Positions 55,637 through 64,000 of a DNA stretch of 64,000 nucleotides are shown one piece after another. The notes under the pieces are model-generated. The model did no database searches. It was not told the origin of the DNA and was given only the letters and a program-made list of their open reading frames with translations. This DNA is from Tolypothrix sp. NIES-4075. GTDB taxonomy: Bacteria > Cyanobacteriota > Cyanobacteriia > Cyanobacteriales > Nostocaceae. Location of the stretch: assembly GCF_002218085.1 (NCBI RefSeq), contig NZ_BDUC01000006.1, positions 62,001-126,000 of the forward strand, read 5' to 3'. A program made the translations under genes and the position numbers. Numbering within the stretch: position 1 is the stretch's first letter; every line of letters begins with the position of its first letter.

Positions 55637-56449
55637 TTGGTTAAGCAGCGATTGGATATGTTGTTGGTGGAGTTGAATTTGTGTGCTTCCCGCGCTTTGG
55701 CGCAACGGTTGATTCAAGCGGGGGAGGTGACTGTTAATCAACAGGTTGTGGATAAGGCGGGGACAGAGGTTGATGTCGCGGCGGATATTAAGATTAAGGA
55801 GCGATCGCGTTTTGTCTCTCGTGGCGGTGAGAAGTTGGCGAAGGCTTTAGAATTTTTTAATATTTCTGTGTCAGGACGGGTTTGTTTGGATGGCGGTATT
55901 TCGACGGGGGGCTTTACTGATTGTCTTTTGCAAGCTGGGGCAAAGCTAGTTTACGGGGTTGATGTGGGTTACGGTCAAGTTGATTGGCGTTTGCGAAATG
56001 ATTCGCGGGTGGTTTTGCGGGAACGTACTAATTTACGACAATTGCGATCGCATGAGTTATATGGTGAGGCTCAAAAAGCTGATTTGGCGGTGGTGGATGT
56101 TTCGTTTATCTCTTTAACCAAGATTTTGCCTGCTTTGTGGGAGTTAACTCAATCTCACAGAGAAGCAATTTTACTGGTGAAGCCACAATTTGAGGTTGGG
56201 AAGTCCCGTGTGGGGAAAAAAGGCGTTGTTCGTGATTCTTGCGACCAAGCTGATGCAATTTTTCAGGTTTTGCAAGCTGCTCAAAATATAGGATGGAAGT
56301 ACAAGGGTTTAACTTGGTCGCCGATCACTGGTCCTGCTGGGAATATTGAATATCTGTTGTGGCTGGATATGGAAAGCGAAACACCACCGCTCAATAAGAT
56401 AGCTATTGGGCAAGTTACAAAGTCTGCTGTTGCCCAATTGAGGGGCTAG
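55637..56449 (+). CDS. tlyA: TlyA-family rRNA methyltransferase (S4 + FtsJ-like)
   Basis: A 270-aa protein. N-terminal S4 RNA-binding domain (RLDMLLVELNLCASRALAQR, then AGEVTVNQQVVDKAG), linked to an FtsJ-like SAM domain (FVSRGGEKLAKALEFF, CLDGGISTGGFTDCLL, ADLAVVDVSFISLTKILPAL). Family members 2'-O-methylate ribosomal RNA. The start is TTG; no ATG is close by in frame before the S4 domain. Confidence 0.92.
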   Translation: MVKQRLDMLLVELNLCASRALAQRLIQAGEVTVNQQVVDKAGTEVDVAADIKIKERSRFVSRGGEKLAKALEFFNISVSGRVCLDGGISTGGFTDCLLQAGAKLVYGVDVGYGQVDWRLRNDSRVVLRERTNLRQLRSHELYGEAQKADLAVVDVSFISLTKILPALWELTQSHREAILLVKPQFEVGKSRVGKKGVVRDSCDQADAIFQVLQAAQNIGWKYKGLTWSPITGPAGNIEYLLWLDMESETPPLNKIAIGQVTKSAVAQLRG

Positions 56450-56452
56450 GGA

Positions 56453-56731
56453 TTAAACGTCGTAGATTAAACACTCTACTGCTTCTGGATTGCTATCGCA
56501 GTAGTTTTCTAAAGAAGATTTGCCTTTTGTTTTTTGGTTTTTGTGAGATTTCTCTGCTTGCAATTCTTCGACGATATCCCAAGCTACAGCGCAGTTAGCA
56601 GAATTGCCACCGCTAATATCGCAGGTTTCACGGGCTTCTGTAATTGCGTCATAAATTGCTTCGTCTATAGTTTTGGTTTGATTCTTAACGGATTCAACAG
56701 CAGCCTGGACTACGTTTGAGATGTCAGCCAT
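56453..56731 (-). CDS. Calvin-cycle regulator CP12
   Basis: A 92-aa acidic protein with the CP12 pattern: CDISGGNSANCAVAWDIVEELQA-type cysteine pair with the AWD-VEEL motif, and the C-terminal pair in NYCDSNPEAVECLIYD. CP12 binds glyceraldehyde-3-phosphate dehydrogenase and phosphoribulokinase when oxidised in the dark. Its 3' end is three bases from the tlyA stop (convergent). Confidence 0.94.
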   Translation of the reverse strand: MADISNVVQAAVESVKNQTKTIDEAIYDAITEARETCDISGGNSANCAVAWDIVEELQAEKSHKNQKTKGKSSLENYCDSNPEAVECLIYDV

Positions 56732-57126
56732 GATACTTACCTTTGTGGTGTGTTGGTTTATAAATCGACTGCGAGCTTCTGAATTATTTCAGGTGCTTAA
56801 TTTCTAGTTTAGACATGCGTTACATAAAATGCCGGTAGGAAAACCGTCCATGCATTTCGGAAAGGGGAAGGGGGCAGGGGGAGGGGGACTTTCTTGACAG
56901 GGGGAAAGGGGGAAAGAACTATCCTTTACACTTTTGCTCGTTGTAGATGCTAGCAAAAAGCTTTATCTCAAAGTGGCTCTGTTGACAAGTTATTGTAAGA
57001 TGTTGAAAAAATTTAACAAACTTGAGATAAATTGACAAAATCTAATTGGGTAGTTGGTAATTGGTAGTTGGTAATTGGTAGTTGGTAATTGGTAATTATT
57101 TTTATTCCCCCATTCCCCATTCCCCA
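56732..57126. other. Upstream region of cp12 and repeats
   Basis: Cp12 promoter lies here. GGGGAAGGGGGCAGGGGGAG and GGTAGTTGGTAATTGGTAGT repeats fill most of the rest. No gene seen. Confidence 0.5.
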
Positions 57127-58527
57127 TTACCCATTCCCATTCCCCAATTCTTGCCGCAAGCGGTACAAAATTGTATTTTGGTCAACTTGGGATAAAATTT
57201 CTTGAATGACGGTGCTAGCGCCCAATTGACCCCATGTGCAGCCTTTTTTCAGATACTCTTGTGCGGCTTTACCGATCGCGTATGCGCCATAACCGGCGAT
57301 ACCAGCTTGAGCGATCGCACTTCCGGCGAAGGCTGTAATATTGGTGGGATTTTCACCACTGGCTAAGGCGGTGGCACTTTTGCCTAAGCCTAAAAGTAAG
57401 CTGCTTCCTAATTCTCCCAAAAGTAAACCACCAGAACTAAATAAAATTGTCTTAAGAAGTGAACCGGCTTCGTAACCGGTCATCGGTAAGCCGTATAATC
57501 TTGCTAAGGAGCGAATTAACGCTAAGTCGGCAACACTTCCGCCAACGACGTCTAAAAAGGCGATGGGATTTAAGCCGACTGCTAAAGCTTTGTATTTGGT
57601 AAACTGCCAAATCAGGTCTTCTGCTTGTTGTTCGCGTAAGTCGATGGTTTTTTGAGCGATCGCTGTTTCTGCATCTCTTGCTTGAATCAGTGCATTTAAG
57701 GCAAGAAGCGATCGCCCTTCGCGATTGAGAATATTTAAAATTGTCTGTTTGAGTTCCTCTACTTGAATTGGTGGCGTCTCCCATTCATAAGTTACACGTC
57801 CATCAGTCCACTCAACCCGCACTTCCATCGGTGCTGGTTCTGCTGCTACCATAACAATTTCATCTGGTAATAGCGGCTTTTGTTGGGGATGTCCTGCACC
57901 CAGTTGTTGCAAATTTTTGTAAATAGTGGCTCTATCTGTATCTGGATACAAATCTATTTTGTTAAATACTAAAATTAGGGGTTTTTGCGATCGCCGCAAT
58001 TCTAGCAATGCTTGATACTCAGTCTGTGTAATATCACCAGATACGACAAACAAGATTAAATCAGCTTGCTGCGCTACGTCTCGCGCCATTTGCCCTCTGA
58101 CTTCCCCTTGAATTTCATCTAATCCGGGGGTATCAATTAATTCTACCTGCACTTTTCCGCCAGGAGTCCACCGCACCGAACGAGGATACTGAGTTACGCC
58201 GTTAAGGGGACCTGTTTGCAGAATTTTTTGTCCCACTAAGGCATTCAAAACTGCTGACTTACCACGACTGACTAAACCAAAAGCGGCAATTCTAATTACG
58301 TTAGAGTCGAGCTTATTGAGAGTATTCGTCAATATCTCTAATTCTGGTTTGACAAAAGATGCTAATTCCAGGTTTGATTGCGGTTGTCCTGGCTTGCGAA
58401 GATATCCATACCAAGACAGCACTTGTCTGAGACTAGCACGAGCGCGGTTTAAATGAGTTTCTTGGAGATTAGGCACGTTCTTGCCTTTGTTATAACAAGC
58501 TACATATCTATTTTGATTCAATTGCAT
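57127..58527 (-). CDS. Era-like GTPase with C-terminal membrane domain (DUF697-like)
   Basis: About 466 aa. The GTPase part has AAFGLVSRGKSAVLNALVGQ (P-loop), ELIDTPGLDEI (G3) and LVFNKIDLYP (NKxD, G4). The C-terminal part is hydrophobic and glycine-rich (SGGLLLGELGSSLLLGLGKS, AIAQAGIAGYGAYAIGKAAQ), resembling the DUF697 membrane-associated domain. Its function in cyanobacteria is not known. ATG at 58527 preferred over TTG at 58542. Confidence 0.87.
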   Translation of the reverse strand: MQLNQNRYVACYNKGKNVPNLQETHLNRARASLRQVLSWYGYLRKPGQPQSNLELASFVKPELEILTNTLNKLDSNVIRIAAFGLVSRGKSAVLNALVGQKILQTGPLNGVTQYPRSVRWTPGGKVQVELIDTPGLDEIQGEVRGQMARDVAQQADLILFVVSGDITQTEYQALLELRRSQKPLILVFNKIDLYPDTDRATIYKNLQQLGAGHPQQKPLLPDEIVMVAAEPAPMEVRVEWTDGRVTYEWETPPIQVEELKQTILNILNREGRSLLALNALIQARDAETAIAQKTIDLREQQAEDLIWQFTKYKALAVGLNPIAFLDVVGGSVADLALIRSLARLYGLPMTGYEAGSLLKTILFSSGGLLLGELGSSLLLGLGKSATALASGENPTNITAFAGSAIAQAGIAGYGAYAIGKAAQEYLKKGCTWGQLGASTVIQEILSQVDQNTILYRLRQELGNGNG

Positions 58528-58705
58528 AACAAAACTCAGCAATGCCTAAAGACGCTACTGAGTTATTAATTATTTAATTATCCACAATCTGTGGTTAATT
58601 AGGCGTTTGAATTATGCCACGTCTATTAATATAAGTTAAATAAAATTACGCTTTTCTGATAGAGTTTAATTATCAGCCAGAAATAAAAATTCCTGGCTTA
58701 GATAT

Positions 58706-59032
58706 TTATCGCCAAGTCCGGTTTCCGTCTTCGTCAGTTCTTGCTTGACGAATGACATCGGAAATTTCTTCCGCATCTTTTACGTGGTGAAGTGGTTTTT
58801 GTTCACCATCTGGTTCATCGACAACAAAGTAAGTCGGTACTGTGATATGCTCGCCTGTGATGTCTGGTGAATCTACAGCAACTTGTTTCGCTTTTTCTTC
58901 AACTGATTTTGACTCATCAACCACATCTCCGGGATTGAGTGTGGCGTTCTTTTCTTTAGGTGTTGGTTCTTCTCTGGATTCTATAGTTGGGCTTACTGGT
59001 TGCTTAATTTCTTTTTCTGATTGATTAGCCAT
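58706..59032 (-). CDS. Hypothetical low-complexity acidic protein
   Basis: About 108 aa (MANQSEKEIKQPVSPTIESR), acidic and probably disordered in the first half, with a conserved-looking end (ITVPTYFVVDEPDGEQKPLH, then TDEDGNRTWR). No family recognised. The ATG at 59032 is chosen over the ATG at 59056. Confidence 0.65.
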   Translation of the reverse strand: MANQSEKEIKQPVSPTIESREEPTPKEKNATLNPGDVVDESKSVEEKAKQVAVDSPDITGEHITVPTYFVVDEPDGEQKPLHHVKDAEEISDVIRQARTDEDGNRTWR

Positions 59033-59237
59033 AATCTTTAATTTTCCAGAATTCATCTACTAATATCACTTTATAGAATCAAAGCCGTGAAGAGTTCCTT
59101 CTCAAGAAAGACTTTGAGCATACGACTAAATGAGGAATTTCTTAGGTAAGTAGGGGGGGCAAATTGCAGTGTGGATATTCCTCCTGCAATATTGCCGTTG
59201 CGTTACGGCTTCGCAAGAGCGCACTCTACATAAATAA

Positions 59238-59831
59238 TTACTTTTGAGGTTGAAATGGTGTATACTTACCGCCTAGAGCCTCAACAATGGTGCGGGTATT
59301 CGCTTCCATGATTTTGATGTAGGAATCGCCTTCACTTCCAGGGGCACCAATCGAATCAGAATAAAGTTGACGCGGTGCTAGTTTTACGCCGGCTTCTTGG
59401 GCAACTGTGGTAATTAAAGCTGGATTAATTGTTGTTTCGGCAAAAATTGCGGGAACGCCAATTTTTTTAACTGACTCTACCAAAAGTTGTACAATTTGAG
59501 CGCTGGGTTGTTCTTCGGTGCTGATATCAATTAATGTACCAGCGATCGCTATTCCATAACCGCGTCCATAATATTGAAATGCATCGTGGGTTGTTATCAA
59601 TTTGCGTTTATCGGCTGGGATAGTTGCAATCTCTTGTTTTATCCAGCTATCCAACTGTTGTAATTCTTTACTTAGTTGCGTTGCGTTTTGGGTAAATTTC
59701 TCTTTATCTTCTGGCGATAACTCTATTAAAGCATCCTGAATCGCGTTTACCATAGCTCGTGCATTCTCTGCGTTACCCCAAACATGCGGATCTGGTACTA
59801 TTTCACCTTGCAATCTGAAGGCGATCGCCAC
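59238..59831 (-). pseudogene. Metal ABC transporter substrate-binding protein, N-terminally truncated
   Basis: About 197 aa matching the C-terminal two thirds of ZnuA/MntC-type zinc or manganese binding proteins: VPDPHVWGNAENARAM, LITTHDAFQYYGRGYGI and FAETTINPALITTVAQEAG. The signal peptide, lipobox and first metal-binding histidine domain are missing. Immediately upstream lies an unrelated gene fragment, so the gene was broken by rearrangement. No permease or ATPase partner is adjacent. Confidence 0.8.
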
Positions 59832-59845
59832 TTTATGTCAGATAA

Positions 59846-60169
59846 TGGAAAACAGTCAAGATAAATGGATAAATTTGCAAGCAGCTAAAAGTCTAGAAGA
59901 TGCTGTTCAAAATTTAGAACAATCTACACCGCTTCGATAATGCCACCACTAAGCTATATTATGAATCTTGTCTATTAGATATAGCTGATAGCTTGACGAA
60001 AATCGTAGAAAGCGAACATTTGCCGCAAGTTGTCATTGCGCTCAAAGAATATCTCAGCGAAAAGTTCTACAAAAACAGTTCTTATCGCTACGAGGCTGTA
60101 TTTAACATTATCTGGCATTGTGCGGAAAATATGACTTATCCAGAGTTCTACAAAGCTTGGCACAGCTGA
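59846..60169 (+). pseudogene. Frameshifted 3' fragment of an unidentified gene
   Basis: The frame ending at 60169 reads YYESCLLDIADSLTKIVESE, SEKFYKNSSYRYEAVFNIIW, then HCAENMTYPEFYKAW. A second frame at 59846 gives MENSQDKWINLQAAKSLEDA and shifts into it near 59930. The end resembles C-terminal tails of large cyanobacterial NTPase or HEAT-type proteins, but this is not certain. It adjoins the broken transporter gene. Confidence 0.5.
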
Positions 60170-60187
60170 TAGGAAACATCCTCATAA

Positions 60188-60214
60188 AGCCCACACCCTT
60201 CTAGGGTGCGGGCT
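60188..60214. terminator. Hairpin between gene fragment and 60217 gene
   Basis: AGCCCACACCCT-TCT-AGGGTGCGGGCT, 12 pairs with one A-C mismatch. Located just after the stop of the minus-strand gene at 60217; likely its terminator. The CACCCTTCTAGGGTG core recurs at about 60743. Confidence 0.6.
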
Positions 60215-60216
60215 AT

Positions 60217-60642
60217 TCAACCCGAAAACTCTTCACTCATGCGCTGTTCTAAAAGCTCTAATAAAGTATCTACATCCTTACCAATTTGCTCAAAACAATT
60301 CGGTGGTGCGGGTTCGGGTGCAAACTGAATTAACTTAACTTCACCGCTACCAATACCAATCATGACAACTTCTACTTCCGGTTGATAATGCTCGATAATT
60401 CCTAATAGTTCTTGAAGCCTATTTTCCACTTTTTCATTTAGTTTCTCTACCTGTTCTTTCGGGCAATAAACAAAATGCGGCTTGGGTTGCAAATCAATGC
60501 CGATAGTACCCTTTTGGTCACTATTTTCTAACCATAACGCCCAAGATAACGCCGCCAATTCTAGCTGATTTGCTTTGACAAATTTATCCAACTGGCGACG
60601 CCACTTGGTATTTCCTGATTCCGACTGGGTACTACCAAACAT
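60217..60642 (-). CDS. Hypothetical protein
   Basis: About 141 aa: NTKWRRQLDKFVKANQLELA, LSWALWLENSDQKGTIGIDL, then PHFVYCPKEQVEKLNEKVEN and VVMIGIGSGEVKLIQF. It looks like a soluble conserved cyanobacterial protein; no family is recognised. The open frame extends 32 codons upstream into repeat sequence, so the ATG at 60642 or 60645 is preferred. Confidence 0.75.
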   Translation of the reverse strand: MFGSTQSESGNTKWRRQLDKFVKANQLELAALSWALWLENSDQKGTIGIDLQPKPHFVYCPKEQVEKLNEKVENRLQELLGIIEHYQPEVEVVMIGIGSGEVKLIQFAPEPAPPNCFEQIGKDVDTLLELLEQRMSEEFSG

Positions 60643-60790
60643 CATAAGAATTTTAGATTTTGGATTTTGGATTTGAGATTGTAAACAAGCAAAATTTCGT
60701 GTATCATTAGTCCGCGTAGGCGGACTTTGTACGCACAACGCCGCACCCTTCTAGGGTGTCGGTGTCTTAGTGTCTGTGCCGAAACTCATC

Positions 60791-60880
60791 AGGACTTACG
60801 CAAAATGATCAAAAAACGAACCGCCAAGAAGCCAAGGAAGCCAAGGAATAAGAGTTTAAGAGAGTTTTTGCGTAAGTCCT
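60791..60880. mobile_element. Short MITE-like element with AGGACTTACGCA ends
   Basis: 90 bp with perfect 12-bp inverted ends AGGACTTACGCA/TGCGTAAGTCCT and interior AACGAACCGCCAAGAAGCC. ACTCAT flanks both sides (60784-60789 and 60881-60886), a possible target duplication. It abuts the stop codon of the ABC transporter. Confidence 0.65.
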
Positions 60881-60882
60881 AC

Positions 60883-62691
60883 TCATTTTAAACCAGATTG
60901 TACACGCCAGAGACTTTCATAAATGCCATTTTTCTCTAGCAATTGTTCATGGGTTCCGGATTCTACTAATTTCCCATGTTCCATGACATAAATGCAATCG
61001 GCATTGCGGATGGTGGAAAGTCGATGAGCGATCGCTATCGTTGTTCGATTGACTGTAATTCGTTTGAGCGATCGCGCAATTGCGGCTTCTGTTTCATTAT
61101 CCACCGCTGAGGTAGCTTCGTCTAAAATCAAAATCGGTGGATTCTTCAAAACTGCGCGAGCGATCGCTATTCGTTGTCTTTGTCCACCAGAAAGCTTTTG
61201 TCCGCGTTCTCCCACAATTGTCTCATAACCTTGGGGCAATCGCGTAATAAATTCGTGAGCTTCGGCAATTTTCGCTGCCGTGATTATTTCTTTTTCTGAA
61301 GCATCAAAGCTGCCATAACCAATATTCTCCGCTACAGTACCATGAAACAGAAATACATCTTGACTTACTAAGCCAATGCAGCGGCGTAAATCTCGCAAAG
61401 TCAAGTCTTGTAACTCTATACCATCAACGGTGATATTTCCGGATCGCACTTCGTAAAACCGTAACAAAAGTTTGACTAAAGTGCTTTTACCAGAACCAGT
61501 AGAACCAACAATTGCAATTGTTTTTCCTGCCGGAATATGTAATGATAAATTCTCAATTATCGGTTGCCTATCTTGATAAGCAAAACTGACATTTTTAAAT
61601 TCTACATCGCCGCGTACCGTCTCAACAGGTAAAGGCACATTTCCTGGATGAATGGCGATTTGTGTTGCCAATAAATCCATGATACGATTTGTAGAAGCCA
61701 TTGCTCGTTGATATAAATCAAAGGTATCTCCCAATCGAGTTAGGGGCCATAATAAAAGCTGAACTAGAAACACTAAAACGCTGTAAGTTCCTACAGACAT
61801 TCTTCCAGCGACAGCTTCCATACCGCCAAAAATGAGCAATACTGTGAAAGCTGTTAAAATCAGCATCCGAATCAATGGGATAAAGGCAGCAGAGAGAGCG
61901 ATCGCTTTTTTATTACTTTGACGGTAAGCTTGACTATCCGCTCTTAAACGTGCTTTTTCATAATCTTCAGCCGTAAAACTTTTAATCGTAGTTATACCGC
62001 TGATATTATTAGATAACCTTCCATTGAGTAAGCCTACCTTTTCTCGCACATCAGCATAGCGCGGTGCCAGCAATTTTTGGAAAGCAACCGAACCAAAAAC
62101 GATAAATGGCATCGGTAATATTGCCATCCACGCCACGGTAGGAGCTAGAATAAAGAAAGCACCACCAATAACTACAATAGTTGTCAGAACTTGGATAATG
62201 TCATTTGCTCCTACATCCAAAAAGCGCTCTAATTGGTTAACATCATCACTGAGGATAGACATTAAACCCCCAGTACTGCGTTCTTCAAAAAAAGCCAATT
62301 CCAACTCTTGCAAATGGCTGTAAGCATCCAAACGCAAATTATGCTGAATATTCTGCGCCAAATTGCGCCATAGCAAGTTGTAAAAGTATTGAAAAACCGA
62401 TTCTAAAATCCAAGTAACAGCAGTCAGGAATGCCAAAATCAAAAATTGCCCAAAGGTATCTTTTACTCCCAGTTGTGCAATAATAGAATCTTGCTTTTTT
62501 ACGACCACATCCAAAGCAATACCAATTAAAGCTGGTGGTGCTAAGTCGAAAATTTTATTGAGAATAGAACAAACACTAGCTAACCAAATTTGTTGACGAT
62601 ATTCATGTCCATAATCAAGCAAGCGTTGGAAAGGATGTATTGAATTTCCACGCCTTGTTAACATCCCACGAGATTTTAATACAGTAGACAC
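60883..62691 (-). CDS. ABC exporter, fused membrane and ATPase domains
   Basis: A 602-aa half-transporter. Residues 30-330 form a six-helix exporter domain. The ATPase domain has IVGSTGSGKSTLVKLLLRFY (Walker A), LSGGQRQRIAIARAVL (signature), ILILDEATSAVD (Walker B) and AHRLSTIRNAD (H-loop). It would work as a homodimer to export lipid, drug or polysaccharide. The substrate cannot be told; HepA-type heterocyst-envelope export is possible but unsupported. The start is GTG at 62691 or ATG at 62664. Confidence 0.92.
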   Translation of the reverse strand: MSTVLKSRGMLTRRGNSIHPFQRLLDYGHEYRQQIWLASVCSILNKIFDLAPPALIGIALDVVVKKQDSIIAQLGVKDTFGQFLILAFLTAVTWILESVFQYFYNLLWRNLAQNIQHNLRLDAYSHLQELELAFFEERSTGGLMSILSDDVNQLERFLDVGANDIIQVLTTIVVIGGAFFILAPTVAWMAILPMPFIVFGSVAFQKLLAPRYADVREKVGLLNGRLSNNISGITTIKSFTAEDYEKARLRADSQAYRQSNKKAIALSAAFIPLIRMLILTAFTVLLIFGGMEAVAGRMSVGTYSVLVFLVQLLLWPLTRLGDTFDLYQRAMASTNRIMDLLATQIAIHPGNVPLPVETVRGDVEFKNVSFAYQDRQPIIENLSLHIPAGKTIAIVGSTGSGKSTLVKLLLRFYEVRSGNITVDGIELQDLTLRDLRRCIGLVSQDVFLFHGTVAENIGYGSFDASEKEIITAAKIAEAHEFITRLPQGYETIVGERGQKLSGGQRQRIAIARAVLKNPPILILDEATSAVDNETEAAIARSLKRITVNRTTIAIAHRLSTIRNADCIYVMEHGKLVESGTHEQLLEKNGIYESLWRVQSGLK

Positions 62692-62859
62692 AGCCGTTTG
62701 CAGTTAAGTGAGCATTGATATTAGCACGTTAGAAAGGTTTGAGTCTTGACTCTTAGGTAGAGTTATGAAAATGGAAGACTTTCTGTAACTGATGATACTC
62801 TTGAGCTAGTATTCGTTAGTATTTTACTTATTTATCGGTATGAAGGAAGGAGAAAAAAT

Positions 62860-63708
62860 TTGAAAAATCAGCAATTTGGGAATTGGCAAACGACAGTAGC
62901 CGGATTTGTAGCGGCAATAATTGTTATTATCAGCTTGAATGCTTTTATCATTATTAACCCAGGACAAGCAGCGGTAATTAGTATCTTGGGTAAAGCCAGA
63001 GATGGTGCATTATTAGAAGGTATCCACTTAAAGCCGCCTTTGATCTCAGTAATAGATGTGTATGATTTGACAGTCCAAAAATTTGAAGTGCCGGCAGAAA
63101 GTTCTACTAAGGATTTGCAAAATTTAACTGCGAGATTTGCGATCAACTTTCGGCTCGATCCCGTAAAGGTAGTAGAAGTAAGAAGAAAACAAGGAACTTT
63201 AGAGAATATCGTCTCAAAAATTATTGCTCCCCAGACACAAGAAGCCTTTAAAATAGCGGCTGCAAAAAGAACAGTAGAAGAAGCAATTACCAAAAGAACT
63301 GAGTTGAAAGAAGACTTTGATAATGCGTTAAGCGATCGCCTAGAGAAATATGGAATAATAGTATTAGATACAAGTGTAGTTGACTTAACCTTTTCGCCAG
63401 AATTTGCCAGAGCAGTTGAAGAAAAACAAATCGCGGAACAACGAGCGCAAAGAGCGGTCTACATAGCACGCGAAGCCGAACAAGAAGCGCAAGCAGAAGT
63501 GAATCGTGCCAAAGGTAAAGCCGAAGCTCAAAGACTCTTAGCAGAGACTCTCAAAGCTCAAGGAGGGCAATTGGTTCTACAAAAAGAAGCCATTGAAGCT
63601 TGGAAAACCGGTGGTGCCCAAATGCCTAAAGTCCTGGTTATGGGTGGAGATTCTAAGAGCAGCGTGCCTTTTCTCTTCAATATGGGCAATCTTGAAAATG
63701 AACCCTAA
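62860..63708 (+). CDS. Prohibitin-family (SPFH) membrane protein
   Basis: A 282-aa protein: one N-terminal membrane helix (TVAGFVAAIIVIISLNAFII), an SPFH domain (PGQAAVISILGKARDGALLE, LTARFAINFRLDPVKV) and a long coiled region rich in E, A and R (EKQIAEQRAQRAVYIAREAE). Prohibitins form ring oligomers in the membrane and assist protein quality control. The start is TTG after AAGGAAGGAG. Confidence 0.93.
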   Translation: MKNQQFGNWQTTVAGFVAAIIVIISLNAFIIINPGQAAVISILGKARDGALLEGIHLKPPLISVIDVYDLTVQKFEVPAESSTKDLQNLTARFAINFRLDPVKVVEVRRKQGTLENIVSKIIAPQTQEAFKIAAAKRTVEEAITKRTELKEDFDNALSDRLEKYGIIVLDTSVVDLTFSPEFARAVEEKQIAEQRAQRAVYIAREAEQEAQAEVNRAKGKAEAQRLLAETLKAQGGQLVLQKEAIEAWKTGGAQMPKVLVMGGDSKSSVPFLFNMGNLENEP

Positions 63709-63795
63709 TGTAGGGTAATGACCATCTAAAATTTAAAATGAGCGATCGTCAACTAAAATACAACCATAAACACCAAGGACATAATAAACATATTT

Positions 63796-64000
63796 ATGTC
63801 AACACCCAATCACACGAATCTCACAGTCTCAGAAGCGAAAAAAATCCTGAATAAATTCAACTGTCTGGATATCGCACCTGTTGTCAAGCCATCAGAAAAA
63901 GTTTTAATCCGTCAGGCGTTACTTTTGTTAACCAGCCTTTCTGATTATCAAATTTTAGGAATTTGCGCTGATACAGAAGAAGAAGGAATGCTTGCCACGA
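63796..64000 (+). CDS. DUF1824-family protein, truncated by window edge
   Basis: Open frame MSTPNHTNLTVSEAKKILNK running to the window end. The blocks LDIAPVVKPSEK, RQALLLLTSLSDYQILGICA and ADTEEEG fit the DUF1824 family of cyanobacteria, whose function is unknown. 87 bp after the prohibitin gene. Confidence 0.8.
   Translation, partial: MSTPNHTNLTVSEAKKILNKFNCLDIAPVVKPSEKVLIRQALLLLTSLSDYQILGICADTEEEGMLAT

Overview
The window comes from a heterocyst-forming, filamentous cyanobacterium (Nostocales type). The reasons are abundant GCGATCGC (HIP1) octamers, intergenic heptamer-type short tandem repeats, a nif-hup-hyp island of the Nostoc/Anabaena kind with fdxH and cnfR (patB), phycobilisome and CP12 genes, and a patX gene encoding the heterocyst-inhibitor pentapeptide RGSGR.

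1-4.4 kb: the right part of a DNA element that interrupts nifK. It carries the 3' end of a non-ribosomal peptide synthetase (NRPS; the visible part of its specificity code fits threonine), an MbtH-like gene, a DXD sugar transferase, a 47-aa ORF, and a XisF-like large serine recombinase that abuts the severed 3' end of nifK (4.43-4.69 kb). The left end of the element and the 5' part of nifK lie outside the window.

4.4-13.2 kb: nitrogenase genes on the plus strand: nifK 3' end, Mo-nitrogenase C-terminal-domain gene, nifE, nifN, nifX, DUF269, DUF683, nifW, hesA, hesB, fdxH, a feoA-like gene, then ctaB (haem O synthase).

13.5-34.6 kb: uptake-hydrogenase region. An ankyrin/SagB-type flavoenzyme/small-protein set precedes hupW, hupL and hupS (minus strand; hupL is not interrupted). 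The extended hyp operon follows on the plus strand: TPR protein, two small membrane proteins, NifU-Rieske protein, NHL protein, hypF, C, D, a tautomerase, E, A, B. A luciferase-like flavoenzyme with a second copy of the small protein and two small hypothetical operons close the region.

35.5-47.1 kb: cysK, a nif-associated ArsC-like protein, a cupin, the coxB-coxA-coxC terminal oxidase, ferredoxin fdxB and the regulator cnfR. This fits a heterocyst module for electron supply, oxygen removal and nif gene control.

47.5-55.4 kb: a tandem array of five small RNA genes (probably Yfr2 family), an FAD oxidoreductase, patX with a DIF-type promoter, a ferritin-like protein, and gifA and glnA facing each other. 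glnA and gifA each have a perfect NtcA box, placed for activation at glnA and for repression at gifA. apcF follows. 55.6-64 kb is mostly housekeeping: tlyA, cp12, a GTPase, an ABC exporter, a prohibitin and a DUF1824 gene, plus two decayed gene fragments and a MITE-like repeat.

The window thus joins nitrogen fixation, hydrogen recycling, respiratory protection, glutamine synthesis and heterocyst patterning. The points most worth following are the nifK element with NRPS cargo, the sRNA array, the repeated pairing of a small unknown protein with flavoenzymes, and patX. All identifications rest on reading the sequence and remembered family features; no database search was run.
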